Origin: Fredinandcohnia aciditolerans
GTDB lineage: Bacteria; Bacillota; Bacilli; Bacillales; Bacillaceae_L
DNA: 64,000 bases
Direction of reading: 5' to 3'
Assembly (NCBI GenBank): GCA_003640645.1
Contig: QGHH01000025.1
Location: forward strand, 1-64,000
Under the pieces are notes generated by a model. It did not search any database, was not told where the DNA came from, and saw nothing but the letters and a program-made list of their open reading frames with translations. A program made the position numbers and the translations under genes. Shown in pieces: positions 16,551 through 24,375 of this stretch; position 1 is the stretch's first letter, and each line of letters starts with the position of its first letter.

Positions 16551-16799
16551 ATGGAACAAATGTATCAGGCTGGTGATGTTGTTTATGTATTTTATCGAAA
16601 TCCCCATACTCAAGACGTAGCTAATATCCAAGCAGCAGCTGTTGTAAATCACCCAGAAAGACCGAATGAGTTAGCCTTGTTTCTGTATGAAACGTATTAT
16701 CCATTATCAAATGAGGTTGCTGTTTATTCAACAGAAGAAGAAGCAAACCAAGCCTATCAGTATTACTATGGGGATGTTTCAGAAGGGACTTTCAAATGA
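16551..16799 (+). CDS. splA: SplA, TRAP-like regulator of spore photoproduct lyase
   Basis: An 82-residue SplA-family protein: YQAGDVVYVFYRNPHTQDVA at the start, then NELALFLYETYYPLSNEVAVY. In Bacillus subtilis SplA is a small TRAP-like negative regulator of the splAB operon, which is switched on in the forespore by sigma G. The start is ATG at 16551 after AAGGTG. Its stop overlaps the start of splB (ATGA), the classical translationally coupled arrangement. Confidence 0.93.
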   Translation: MEQMYQAGDVVYVFYRNPHTQDVANIQAAAVVNHPERPNELALFLYETYYPLSNEVAVYSTEEEANQAYQYYYGDVSEGTFK

Positions 16800-17821
16800 A
16801 GCCATTTAACCCAAAGCTCATCTATTTTGAACCAAAGGCATTAGATTATCCGTTAGGAAAACAGCTCCTCGAAAAATTTGAAAAGATGGATGTTGAGATT
16901 CGTTATACAACATCACACAATCAGGTAAGAAACTTACCTGGCGATAACGACTTCCAAAAATACCGTGTCGCTAAATCAACTCTTGTAGTGGGGATAAGAA
17001 AAACACTTAAATTTGACACCTCAAAGCCTTCTGCTGAATATGCAATTCCATTCGCTACAGGCTGTATGGGGCATTGTCACTATTGTTATTTACAAACAAC
17101 AATGGGATCAAAACCATATATTCGTACATATGTAAATGTCGATGAAATTCTAGAAGCCGCTGATCAATATATGGAGGAGCGCGCCCCAGAAATAACGAGG
17201 TTTGAAGCTTCCTGTACATCTGACATTGTAGGGATTGATCATTTAACACATACTCTAAAAAGAGCAATTGAACATTTTGGTGAATCAGAGTATGGCAAAC
17301 TACGATTTGTGACAAAATTTCATCACGTCGATCATTTATTAGATGCCAAACACAACGGCAAAACCAGGTTCCGCTTTAGTATGAATGCTGATTATATTGT
17401 AAAAAACTTTGAACCTGGAACATCCCCATTAGAAAAAAGAATTGAGGCTGCAGGTAAAGTTGCGAGGGCTGGATATCCTCTTGGGTTCATCATAGCTCCT
17501 ATCTACCTCCATGAAGGATGGGAAGATGGATACTATAAGATGTTCGAGCGTTTAGAGGCAGAATTACCACCAGAAGCCAAAAAGGACTTAACTTTTGAAT
17601 TTATTCAGCACCGATTTACCAAGCCAGCAAAAAGGGTTATCGAAAAAAATTACCCAATGACTAAATTAGAACTAGACGAAGAAAAAAGAAGGTATAAGTG
17701 GGGTAAATACGGGATCGGGAAATACATCTATCAGAAGGATGAAGAAGAGGATATCAAAAAACACCTCTATTCGTATATGGAAAAATTTTTCCCAAACGCA
17801 AAACTAGAATACTTCACATAA
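16796..17821 (+). CDS. splB: Spore photoproduct lyase SplB
   Basis: A 341-residue radical SAM enzyme that reverses the 5-thyminyl-5,6-dihydrothymine lesion of UV-irradiated spores during germination. The iron-sulfur ligands are C90xxxC94xxC97 in TGCMGHCHYCYLQ. Cys140 in RFEASCTSDIVG corresponds to the conserved hydrogen-donor cysteine (Cys141 of B. subtilis). Length matches the family. It overlaps splA by 4 nt. Presence of intact splAB supports a spore-forming host. With the uvsE pair next door, this is a concentration of UV-specific repair functions. Confidence 0.97.
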   Translation: MKPFNPKLIYFEPKALDYPLGKQLLEKFEKMDVEIRYTTSHNQVRNLPGDNDFQKYRVAKSTLVVGIRKTLKFDTSKPSAEYAIPFATGCMGHCHYCYLQTTMGSKPYIRTYVNVDEILEAADQYMEERAPEITRFEASCTSDIVGIDHLTHTLKRAIEHFGESEYGKLRFVTKFHHVDHLLDAKHNGKTRFRFSMNADYIVKNFEPGTSPLEKRIEAAGKVARAGYPLGFIIAPIYLHEGWEDGYYKMFERLEAELPPEAKKDLTFEFIQHRFTKPAKRVIEKNYPMTKLELDEEKRRYKWGKYGIGKYIYQKDEEEDIKKHLYSYMEKFFPNAKLEYFT

Positions 17822-17842
17822 ATCAAGGTAACAATACCGTTG

Positions 17843-17888
17843 GACAAGGTATCCTTGTCAGGGACAAAGGGACAGGTCCATCGTCCCC
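17843..17888. repeat. GGGACAGG element with an extra GACAAGG dyad
   Basis: GACAAGGTATCCTTGTC (perfect 7-bp arms) is followed by GGGACAAAGGGACAGGTCC and ATCGTCCCC. It lies 21 bp after splB and just upstream of the next small gene's ribosome binding site. Confidence 0.75.
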
Positions 17889-17910
17889 AAAAAATGCAGA
17901 GGTGAAAACG

Positions 17911-18057
17911 ATGGCAAAGCAAAAAGGAAATAACAACGCGAAACAACAAAGAAATAATGATGTTGGTTCAGGATCAAGATACCATGAAAAACATGCAAGC
18001 CATGTTCCAGATTATGGTGCTAATAGCATGGACCCAAATGCAAAGGGATACAAATAA
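17911..18057 (+). CDS. Small basic/polar protein, 48 residues, unknown function
   Basis: The ATG at 17911 has a good AGAGGTGA site 6 nt upstream, and the frame runs to TAA at 18057. The product begins [16 protein letters not shown] and ends [11 protein letters not shown]. It is rich in Asn, Gln, Lys and Gly with no hydrophobic segment. Composition and length resemble small acid-soluble or other minor spore proteins, but no family motif is recognised. Its position just after splAB would fit a sporulation role; this is inference. It overlaps only an alternative, less likely 5' extension of the next gene. Confidence 0.6.
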   Translation: MAKQKGNNNAKQQRNNDVGSGSRYHEKHASHVPDYGANSMDPNAKGYK

Positions 18058-18082
18058 GCTTTCGAAAAGAGGAATCAATATT

Positions 18083-18448
18083 ATGGATTTTGAAGCTAGA
18101 AATTCAACGGAGGCTGCCCTCCTTGATTACAAGACCGGTATTGGTACTTTTACTCAAAAAATGCCAAAGCTTGCTGAGTTATATAATGCTTTTACAGAGG
18201 AATGTTTTAAAGAGGGAGTATTATCTCAAAAACAAAAACAACTTATTGCTTTAGGAATAAGTCTGTATTCACAAGATGAATATTGTATCATCTACCACAC
18301 AAAAGGCTGTTTAGATCAAGGTTGTTCTGAAGAGGAAATTCTAGAAGTTGTCGGTGTAACCGCTGCGTTTGGTGGAGGAGCAGCCATGAGTCAAGCCGTT
18401 ACCCTTGTTCAGGATAGTATTGAAGAATTGAACCAATTAAAACAGTAA
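18083..18448 (+). CDS. Carboxymuconolactone decarboxylase/AhpD-like protein
   Basis: The start at 18083 ([21 protein letters not shown]) is preferred because it follows AGAGG and leaves the small upstream gene intact; it gives 121 residues. The all-helical CMD fold signature covers residues 25-110: [20 protein letters not shown], then [18 protein letters not shown] and [17 protein letters not shown]. The usual CxxC peroxidase pair is reduced to a single Cys before the conserved His, so a classical AhpD disulfide cycle is unlikely. The terminator downstream is strong. The role is probably redox or unknown. Confidence 0.82.
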   Translation: MDFEARNSTEAALLDYKTGIGTFTQKMPKLAELYNAFTEECFKEGVLSQKQKQLIALGISLYSQDEYCIIYHTKGCLDQGCSEEEILEVVGVTAAFGGGAAMSQAVTLVQDSIEELNQLKQ

Positions 18449-18460
18449 ACCTTTTAACCC

Positions 18461-18490
18461 AAAGACAGTCTCCTATAGGCTGTCTTTTTT
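18461..18490 (+). terminator. Intrinsic terminator after the AhpD-like gene
   Basis: AAAGACAG and CTGTCTTTTTT flank a short loop that ends in a T run, 13 bp after the stop. Confidence 0.85.
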
Positions 18491-18546
18491 CCTCTAAAAA
18501 ACACACCCTTAAGTGTTAATGAGTGTGTCATACGATGATTTAGATT

Positions 18547-18981
18547 TCATCCATTAAGTAAGGTTTTTATCTCTTCTGCATGTCTCCGACTTGTATCGAT
18601 TACCTCTTCTGCTATTTTCCGGCTTTCTGGATCAAGGTCCCCCTTAACAAGTTCCTCTGAATATTCAACTCCATATTTATCTAGCCCTTTTATAGCATCT
18701 TCCATAATATCTTCTGGATCGTCGGAAAGCATCATTTTATGCATGGAACTGTGGATTCTTCCTGAAAGACCCTCGTTGTCCGCAGGCACACCATTTAAAT
18801 TCTGGATTCTTTTAGCGATTATTTGTGCATTTTGTTTTGTCTCTTGTTGCATCGCTTGGAACCTCTGTTTTAACGCAGGATCGTTAAGATTTTGAATATG
18901 ATGTTCAAATGCACGAATCCCCATATAACATCCTCTTAATAAAGTGTTTAGTTCCTCAATCACGATTTCGTTATTATTCAT
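18547..18981 (-). CDS. DUF2383 (PA2169-type) ferritin-like protein
   Basis: A 144-residue all-helical protein. The N-terminal half VIEELNTLLRGCYMGIRAFEHHI and FQAMQQETKQNAQIIAKRIQ fit the DUF2383/PA2169 four-helix family, related to ferritin-like folds. The C-terminal part ends EVIDTSRRHAEEIKTLLNG. Acidic and histidine residues that could bind metal occur on the helices, but a complete diiron motif is not obvious. Such proteins are general-stress or spore-associated in several bacilli. It is a single gene, divergent from the transporter that follows. Confidence 0.75.
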   Translation of the reverse strand: MNNNEIVIEELNTLLRGCYMGIRAFEHHIQNLNDPALKQRFQAMQQETKQNAQIIAKRIQNLNGVPADNEGLSGRIHSSMHKMMLSDDPEDIMEDAIKGLDKYGVEYSEELVKGDLDPESRKIAEEVIDTSRRHAEEIKTLLNG

Positions 18982-19120
18982 ATTCTCACACTATTCCTTT
19001 TTCCCTTATTATGAAGAATCGAAAAGAAATTATGCATGGAGAGGAAAACACTATACATGCACCTATCCTAATTTTAGACATAGATTGAATAATGATAACT
19101 ATATGTCGGGAGGACTCAGC

Positions 19121-20203
19121 ATGGAGAAGAACAAAACACCACAAGCCACAAGAGCAAATTGGCATTTGTGGGAAATCATCGGGGTTATTTTAGTTTTTGG
19201 CTTACTGCTTATTTTATTACTTTCTCCTAATTCTATGTCTACGCTTTTCGATACCATCATTCAAGAAGTAAAACCAGTTGTTGTAGATATTTTCCTAACA
19301 AGTGAAATTGGCATCGCTATAATTGTAAGCGTTATCGTTGGTAGGATACTAGAAAGATTAGGTTTTACAGACGGGTTAATTCGGATTTTTGTCCCCATTA
19401 TGAAGTGGTTTAAAATCAATCCTTCAGTCATCATTCCCAGTGTATACAATATTCTTGGAGATATAAATGCAGCTGGAAAAATTTCCGGACCGATTTTAGT
19501 AAAGGCAAACGCTACAAAGGCTGAACAAAAAATTGCCGTTGCAACAATGATTCAATCACCCCAATCCTTTGCTACCTTTGTTCTTGGACTGATTGCTCTT
19601 TCCGTTTTTGGTATAAATGCCTTTCCATTAGTAATTTTATCTATTTTTGTTCCAATTGTGATTGTTCCACTCCTTCTATCAAGAACGATATATCGAGATA
19701 CAAAAAAAGTAGAACTTACCGAGTTACCACGTTTTACACCCAACACACGGTTTTTAAACACGATTTTTGCATCAGCTAAAGAAGGTGCAGAACTTCTCTT
19801 TCTTATTATCATCCCTGCTGTAGCTGCTGTATTCTTTTTCATCGGCGCCTTAAAATTTGCGGGTGTCTGGAGCTTCATTGAATCAGGTCTTTCTTCAAGT
19901 CTAACATTTCTAAGTATCGAACCTGCTACTGGAATCGTTTCCGTACTTGCTGCACCAACATTAGCAGTTGCTCAACTTGCTGACCTTGCTGCAACCATTG
20001 ATCCCCGATTAATTGTTGGTTCGTTTGTTCTTGCCAATTCAGGATTGCCGTTATCTGTCATCTTTGGTCAGGTTCCTGTCACTTGGGCTGAAACCTCAGA
20101 CCTTACTGAAAAAGAAGCACTTGGTGCAGCCGCAATTGGACTGATTATCCGGATTGCCACAGCATGTGTACTCGGTTACTGGCTAACTCCATTTTTGGTG
20201 TGA
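19121..20203 (+). CDS. Nucleoside-recognition (Gate) domain membrane transporter
   Basis: The start at 19121 (MEKNKTPQATRANWHLWEII) follows CGGGAGGACTCAGC and gives 360 residues with about nine membrane segments. Two Gate-type repeats are visible: DINAAGKISGPILVKANAT with IQSPQSFATFVLG in the first half, and AVAQLADLAATIDPR with VLANSGLPLSVIFGQ in the second. This matches the nucleoside-recognition-domain family (SpmA/YjiH-like). A 6-bp gap to the downstream amidohydrolase suggests an uptake-and-hydrolysis operon. The substrate is not known; purine- or hydantoin-type compounds would fit the partner enzyme. Confidence 0.78.
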   Translation: MEKNKTPQATRANWHLWEIIGVILVFGLLLILLLSPNSMSTLFDTIIQEVKPVVVDIFLTSEIGIAIIVSVIVGRILERLGFTDGLIRIFVPIMKWFKINPSVIIPSVYNILGDINAAGKISGPILVKANATKAEQKIAVATMIQSPQSFATFVLGLIALSVFGINAFPLVILSIFVPIVIVPLLLSRTIYRDTKKVELTELPRFTPNTRFLNTIFASAKEGAELLFLIIIPAVAAVFFFIGALKFAGVWSFIESGLSSSLTFLSIEPATGIVSVLAAPTLAVAQLADLAATIDPRLIVGSFVLANSGLPLSVIFGQVPVTWAETSDLTEKEALGAAAIGLIIRIATACVLGYWLTPFLV

Positions 20204-20209
20204 TGGTCG

Positions 20210-21421
20210 ATGAAATATATAATTCGCGGAAAAAAACTCATTACAGTTTCAGAAGCGGGAACAATTGAAAATGGTGGAATGTTGGTCGAAGATGGATTAA
20301 TTAAAGTGGTAGGTACCTGGAATGATTTAATAACTCAATACCCTGATGTAGAGGTGGTTGATTGTTCAAAGCACGTGATTACACCGTCACTTGTTGACTG
20401 TCATACTCATTTACTTGAGTTTGCGCCTACCTCGCTTTATCCGGTAACTCCTGAGACCCATTTCATTGCCGGAAAAGGAATTCTTTTTAACGCTTTATCC
20501 TCTGGAATTACGGCATTAGGTGAGCAAATATGTGGTCATCCACTATGTGATTTTTCTATAAGTGATTATCGTGAAATAGTGGCTGGTTTTCCAATGGATA
20601 TCTCGTTTGCAACGACAAGCATCTCCATTGGCTTTGAAGAACTTGCCCATTTCACATCGATTACCAAGTCAACGGCTGTTACCCTAGATGACTTAATTTC
20701 ACCTACTCTTGTAAAAAAAATAGTCGAAAACAGTGATTATCCCGGTGAAAATATATTTATCAATGCCACCCCAGCTAATTTTACAGAGGATGTAGTACCA
20801 AGAGCAGGCGAAATCATATATACCAGTCAACAGCTGCAGGAAATTGTCACTCTATTTCATGAAACGGGTAAGAAAATTGGTTGCCATGTTGCCGGTAAAA
20901 AAGGGATTGATCTGACCCTCGAAGCAGGATTTGATGTCTTGCACCATGCCCACGGGATTACGGATGAGCAGATTGATCAGGCTTCTGAAAAAGGAATACA
21001 GATTGTGGCAACTCCCATGGGCGGAACACATCTACCACCGAACTCACCTGCGGAAATTAAGAAGTTGGTTCAGAAACAGATTCCTGTTTCTATTTCAACA
21101 GACGCATACTTGCCACCTTATCCTGGGGTTCCATGGCTGCCGTTTCAAGATCGCTCTTTAAAAGGGCCCGATTCTTTGATGCTAATTGCTGGGCCAGCTA
21201 TGAAACTTTTAAAGGAGAGCTATAATGAAAATGACATTCTTGCATTATTAACTGCAAATCCAGCTAGGATTCTAGGTAAAGAAAAACAATTCGGTATGTT
21301 AAAACCAGGACTCGAAGCCAATTTCCTAGTCGCCGAGGGCATACCTGGTTTGGAAATAACAGATGTAGAACAAATTAAAAAAATCTACTATAAAGGAATC
21401 AAAGTAATTCAACGAGACTGA
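20210..21421 (+). CDS. Metal-dependent amidohydrolase (imidazolonepropionase-like)
   Basis: A 403-residue member of the amidohydrolase superfamily. Metal and catalytic positions are visible: VDCHTHLLEF (HxH) near residue 65, GCHVAGKKG near 225, LHHAHG near 245 and STDAYLPPYPG near 300. The C-terminal tail NPARILGKEKQFGMLKPGLE is the usual return to the N-terminal beta-sandwich. It is translated almost directly after the transporter. The substrate is unknown; a cyclic amide or N-acyl compound is likely. It ends at a palindromic repeat facing a convergent gene. Confidence 0.82.
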   Translation: MKYIIRGKKLITVSEAGTIENGGMLVEDGLIKVVGTWNDLITQYPDVEVVDCSKHVITPSLVDCHTHLLEFAPTSLYPVTPETHFIAGKGILFNALSSGITALGEQICGHPLCDFSISDYREIVAGFPMDISFATTSISIGFEELAHFTSITKSTAVTLDDLISPTLVKKIVENSDYPGENIFINATPANFTEDVVPRAGEIIYTSQQLQEIVTLFHETGKKIGCHVAGKKGIDLTLEAGFDVLHHAHGITDEQIDQASEKGIQIVATPMGGTHLPPNSPAEIKKLVQKQIPVSISTDAYLPPYPGVPWLPFQDRSLKGPDSLMLIAGPAMKLLKESYNENDILALLTANPARILGKEKQFGMLKPGLEANFLVAEGIPGLEITDVEQIKKIYYKGIKVIQRD

Positions 21422-21437
21422 GTGGATCGTAGGGTTG

Positions 21438-21501
21438 TGGGTCAAGGGGACAGGTCCCTTGTCCCTGTAAATATATGGTGGAACGAGGGGCCCTCTTTCC
21501 A
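21438..21501. repeat. GGGACAGG palindromic element, second half degenerate
   Basis: GGGGACAGGTCCCTTGTCCC is followed by an AT-rich linker and GGAACGAGGGGCCCTCTTTCC. It fills the convergent gap between the amidohydrolase and the luciferase-like gene. Confidence 0.85.
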
Positions 21502-21502
21502 A

Positions 21503-22498
21503 TTATATTAATTCTTTAGCCAGTAATCTGTATACATTTAGCCGTTTTTCTTGTGAATGCGGGATGCTACAAATCATTGCTTCGTCAAAGCCATATACCT
21601 GCTGCTCTTGACGAAGTCTTTCAGCTATTACTTTAGCTGATCCAACTAAGTGAAGTTTTTTGCGATTTTCTTGTATAGTCATTCGTTCCACTTCGGTTAA
21701 CGGATAATCTTGTGCTTCCTCTGGAGTTAACACCTGTCCAAGCTTACCTCTCATCAACCATAGTCGCGCTATGTCATGTGGCAATGCTTCAAACTCAGCT
21801 TCCTCCTCTGTCTCTGCAGTGGTAACCATATATGAAACTGTAATCTGTGGCTTTTCCATGAAGACGGTTGGTTTAAATTCTTCTTTATACAATCCTAGTA
21901 TATCCTTAGTCATCTCCCCACTGAAAAACTGTGCAAAGGAATAACCAACACCCATTCTTCCTGCCATGACAGCACTGTTTCCAGTTGAACCTAATAACCA
22001 TGCTTCAGGCAGTACAACTTGAGAAGGGGTTGCGATTGTATTTTTATAGAGTGGATGGTCAGGTACTTCGTCTTTGATCATACACAATGCTTGGTCGAAT
22101 TTTTCGTACATATTATTAACCATCGGTTGGCGACCTTCAGATAATGCATAAATTGCGTATTGATCCCCCCCTGGTGCACGCCCAACTCCAAAATCAATTC
22201 TTCCTGGAGAATATGAACTTAGTGTTTTGAACACCTCGGCAAGCTTTAATGGGGAGTAGTGCATCATCATGACTCCGCCTGTTCCAATTCGAATCCGCTT
22301 TGTTTTCGCCGCCAAATGTGCAACTGAAATCTCAGGAGCAGAACTCGCATATGAGCCGGTTCCGTGATGCTCAGCCATCCACATCCGATGGTATCCTAAT
22401 TCATCAGCCAAGATTGCTAGTTCCTCAGCTTTCTTCAACGCATCCGCAGGAGAATTTCCTTTAGTAATCGGCGCTTGATCAAGAACACTTAATCTCAT
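21503..22498 (-). CDS. Luciferase-like flavin monooxygenase (LLM class)
   Basis: A 331-residue TIM-barrel enzyme of the bacterial luciferase-like family, which uses FMNH2 from a separate reductase. Typical pieces are LSVLDQAPITKG at the start, MWMAEHHGTGSYASSAPE, RIRIGTGGVMMMHYSPLKLAE, SPGRIDFGVGRAPGGD and the C-terminal DEAMICSIPHSQEKRLNVY. This group often ranks with YwcH/MsnO8-type proteins in bacilli. An NADPH-dependent FMN reductase gene lies just upstream on the same strand and may be its partner. The start follows AAAGGAG. The substrate is unknown. Confidence 0.88.
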   Translation of the reverse strand: MRLSVLDQAPITKGNSPADALKKAEELAILADELGYHRMWMAEHHGTGSYASSAPEISVAHLAAKTKRIRIGTGGVMMMHYSPLKLAEVFKTLSSYSPGRIDFGVGRAPGGDQYAIYALSEGRQPMVNNMYEKFDQALCMIKDEVPDHPLYKNTIATPSQVVLPEAWLLGSTGNSAVMAGRMGVGYSFAQFFSGEMTKDILGLYKEEFKPTVFMEKPQITVSYMVTTAETEEEAEFEALPHDIARLWLMRGKLGQVLTPEEAQDYPLTEVERMTIQENRKKLHLVGSAKVIAERLRQEQQVYGFDEAMICSIPHSQEKRLNVYRLLAKELI

Positions 22499-22556
22499 TT
22501 CAGAATACTCCTTTCTATGTAATGGTACAGGAATCCATGTCTAGTTAGGAAAAATA

Positions 22557-22588
22557 TGGTGGGACGAGGGACCTGTCCCTCTGTCCCA
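22557..22588. repeat. Single-hairpin GGGACAGG element
   Basis: TGGTGGGACGAGGGACCTGT with CCCTCTGTCCC. It is the second half of the usual two-hairpin form and lies between two minus-strand genes. Confidence 0.8.
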
Positions 22589-22602
22589 ATTTGTCTGTCT
22601 CT

Positions 22603-22638
22603 AAAAATAAAGTGCCAGCTTCCTTAAGGGGCTAGCAC
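22603..22638 (-). terminator. Intrinsic terminator after the FMN reductase gene
   Basis: On the minus strand GTGCTAGC pairs with GCTGGCAC and is followed by TTTATTTTT. Confidence 0.8.
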
Positions 22639-22648
22639 CATTTTTGAT

Positions 22649-23197
22649 TTAGTTTGTTTTTGCGAAATCAAGAAATGCTTCAATTTTACTATCTAAAAAG
22701 CTTAGTGTTGACTCGTCAACGAGTTGTCCAGTTTGTTCATCCACTTTTTGTTGTACAGTGTTAATTAGAATTTCATTAGCACCTGGAGGTAAAATATTTG
22801 CTTGGATACCTGGGGCAACTAAAATATCACGTAAATGCAATTGAGCACGAATAGTTCCCATCATCCCTGGAGTAGCTCCAAGTGTCATGACCGGTTTCCC
22901 GATGAATACTTGCTCCACGCGTGAGGTCCAATCTAAGGCATTTTTTAATACACCAGGAACCGACCAGTTGTACTCAGGTGTAATAATAATAACACCGTCC
23001 GCATTGGCAATGGCTGCTTTAAAATCCTTTACAACCTGTGGCGGATCTAATTCATCATCTTGATTAAAATGAGGTAAAGCACCGATGTCAGGTATTTGCA
23101 TGTTCAATTTATCCTTATATCGTTCTTGCATGGTTTTAGCGACTTGCATATTAAATGAATTTTTTCTCAAGCTTCCTACGAGTGTTACGACGTTCAT
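22649..23197 (-). CDS. NADPH-dependent FMN reductase
   Basis: A 182-residue flavodoxin-like fold protein. The N-terminal GSLRKNSFNMQVAKTM loop binds FMN phosphate, and ITPEYNWSVPGVLKNALDW is the second flavin contact that defines this family (YieF/ChrR-like). It can supply reduced flavin or reduce quinones, azo dyes or chromate. It has its own terminator before the luciferase-like gene, so the two may be separately transcribed even though they are adjacent. The start at 23197 has GGGAGGTAAAAGG upstream. Confidence 0.9.
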   Translation of the reverse strand: MNVVTLVGSLRKNSFNMQVAKTMQERYKDKLNMQIPDIGALPHFNQDDELDPPQVVKDFKAAIANADGVIIITPEYNWSVPGVLKNALDWTSRVEQVFIGKPVMTLGATPGMMGTIRAQLHLRDILVAPGIQANILPPGANEILINTVQQKVDEQTGQLVDESTLSFLDSKIEAFLDFAKTN

Positions 23198-23340
23198 TCC
23201 TTTTACCTCCCAGAAATTAATAACATTAACACTTTCACATTATAGTAATTTGTCCCATTTTTCAAACACATTGCTCTGCAAGCATTAACCAAGACATAAG
23301 CTAAATAGACTAAAAAACGTACCGCCTCCCAGAAAAGCAC

Positions 23341-23385
23341 AAAAAAAAACACCAGCCCCTCCCCACATATGGTAAGTGACTGGTG
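23341..23385 (-). terminator. Intrinsic terminator after the ketone-carboxylase operon
   Basis: CACCAG and CTGGTG pair on the minus strand, followed by nine T residues. It is downstream of the last gene of the 23.4-32.3 kb operon. Confidence 0.75.
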
Positions 23386-23410
23386 GGCCGTAGGGACAGG
23401 TCCCTTGCCC
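23384..23410. repeat. Single-hairpin GGGACAGG element
   Basis: GGGCCGTAGGGACAGGTCCC with TTGCCC, a half-length member abutting the operon's last stop codon. Confidence 0.75.
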
Positions 23411-23412
23411 AA

Positions 23413-24351
23413 TTATTGCCATGATTCTTCGTTGCAGATGATTGAGGTTTTTTCATGTATTTGACTTAGGTTTATTTCTATATTAAGTGGATGGCTAGAT
23501 GATAGGAACATTCTTCTTTTTTTGTTTTCTTTCCAAAGTGAAGCTAGCTGAGATAGGTCCAATGTTTCCTCCCAAATGGATGGCATAAATGCAATACCTT
23601 TGGTTTTAACAGGAGTATTGGTAATGAAATGCTGAGAGCCTATAACAATATCTGGTAAATGGTTAGTTGATTCAATCGAATCAATATCAGTTGATAGACG
23701 CAAAATGCCAAAGATATTGTAAAATTTAATAACATTGAAGAGAGGTTTATATACATCCTTACATTCCTCCCATAAGGCAGAATCCAATAGGCCTTCATTA
23801 ATGAGGATTCCGTCGACCTTTGCGTCACCAAAGGCCTTACACACCCCAATCATAGCTTGGGTTATTTGTGAAGCCCTATCTTTCATTAAACCTATATCTG
23901 AAGTGATATCCTCTCCATAAAGGTTTTTAAGAATAGTGACTGGACCAGTTATCGTTGCGATTATAGGTAGTTCTTTGCCTTGAACTTTAACCAATCGTTC
24001 CACCACTTCTTTTACAACTGGTAATCTTCCGCTTTCCAAAAAGTCGGATGATAACAATTCCTGCGAGATCGGTACTCCTATTACCTTAGGCATTTCTTGA
24101 TCCTTCCATTCGACCGTTCCTCCAAATGCTTCTGCCTCTAACGACGGATCCAACGGTAAAATAATAGCATCATAGCCAAGTAGTTTTTGAGTATTCACTA
24201 ATGCCGAATAAAAGGTATTCGCATCTTGTAAGATTGAAGGAATTGAAACTTGATCCACTTTTGTTAAGTACGTCCCAACCAATGGGAGAAAAGGAGGTCG
24301 AGGGACAGCTCGACCTTTAAAAAATTTTTGAACTAATTCTTTTTTATCCAT
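23413..24351 (-). CDS. UroD/methyltransferase-like protein, candidate fifth (epsilon) subunit of the ketone carboxylase
   Basis: A 312-residue protein. Its N-terminus KFFKGRAVPRPPFLPLVGTY and the GYDAIILPLDPSLEAEAFGG, ITGPVTILKNLYGED and DGILINEGLLDSALWEE segments give it the look of the uroporphyrinogen decarboxylase/MtaA superfamily. It ends the operon, 24 bp after the HyuB-like gene. In the Aromatoleum acetophenone carboxylase the fifth, loosely bound subunit is about 34 kDa, the same size as this protein (about 35 kDa). Whether the two are homologous I cannot check here. The canonical UroD arginine motif is only partly present, so a heme-pathway role is unlikely. Confidence 0.6.
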   Translation of the reverse strand: MDKKELVQKFFKGRAVPRPPFLPLVGTYLTKVDQVSIPSILQDANTFYSALVNTQKLLGYDAIILPLDPSLEAEAFGGTVEWKDQEMPKVIGVPISQELLSSDFLESGRLPVVKEVVERLVKVQGKELPIIATITGPVTILKNLYGEDITSDIGLMKDRASQITQAMIGVCKAFGDAKVDGILINEGLLDSALWEECKDVYKPLFNVIKFYNIFGILRLSTDIDSIESTNHLPDIVIGSQHFITNTPVKTKGIAFMPSIWEETLDLSQLASLWKENKKRRMFLSSSHPLNIEINLSQIHEKTSIICNEESWQ

Positions 24352-24375
24352 GGAACAACTCCTTATTATAAAAAG

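Noticed and set aside
17957-18082. 42-residue N-terminal extension of the AhpD-like protein
   Set aside because: It overlaps the well-supported 48-residue small gene in another frame and lacks a ribosome binding site; the start at 18083 has one.
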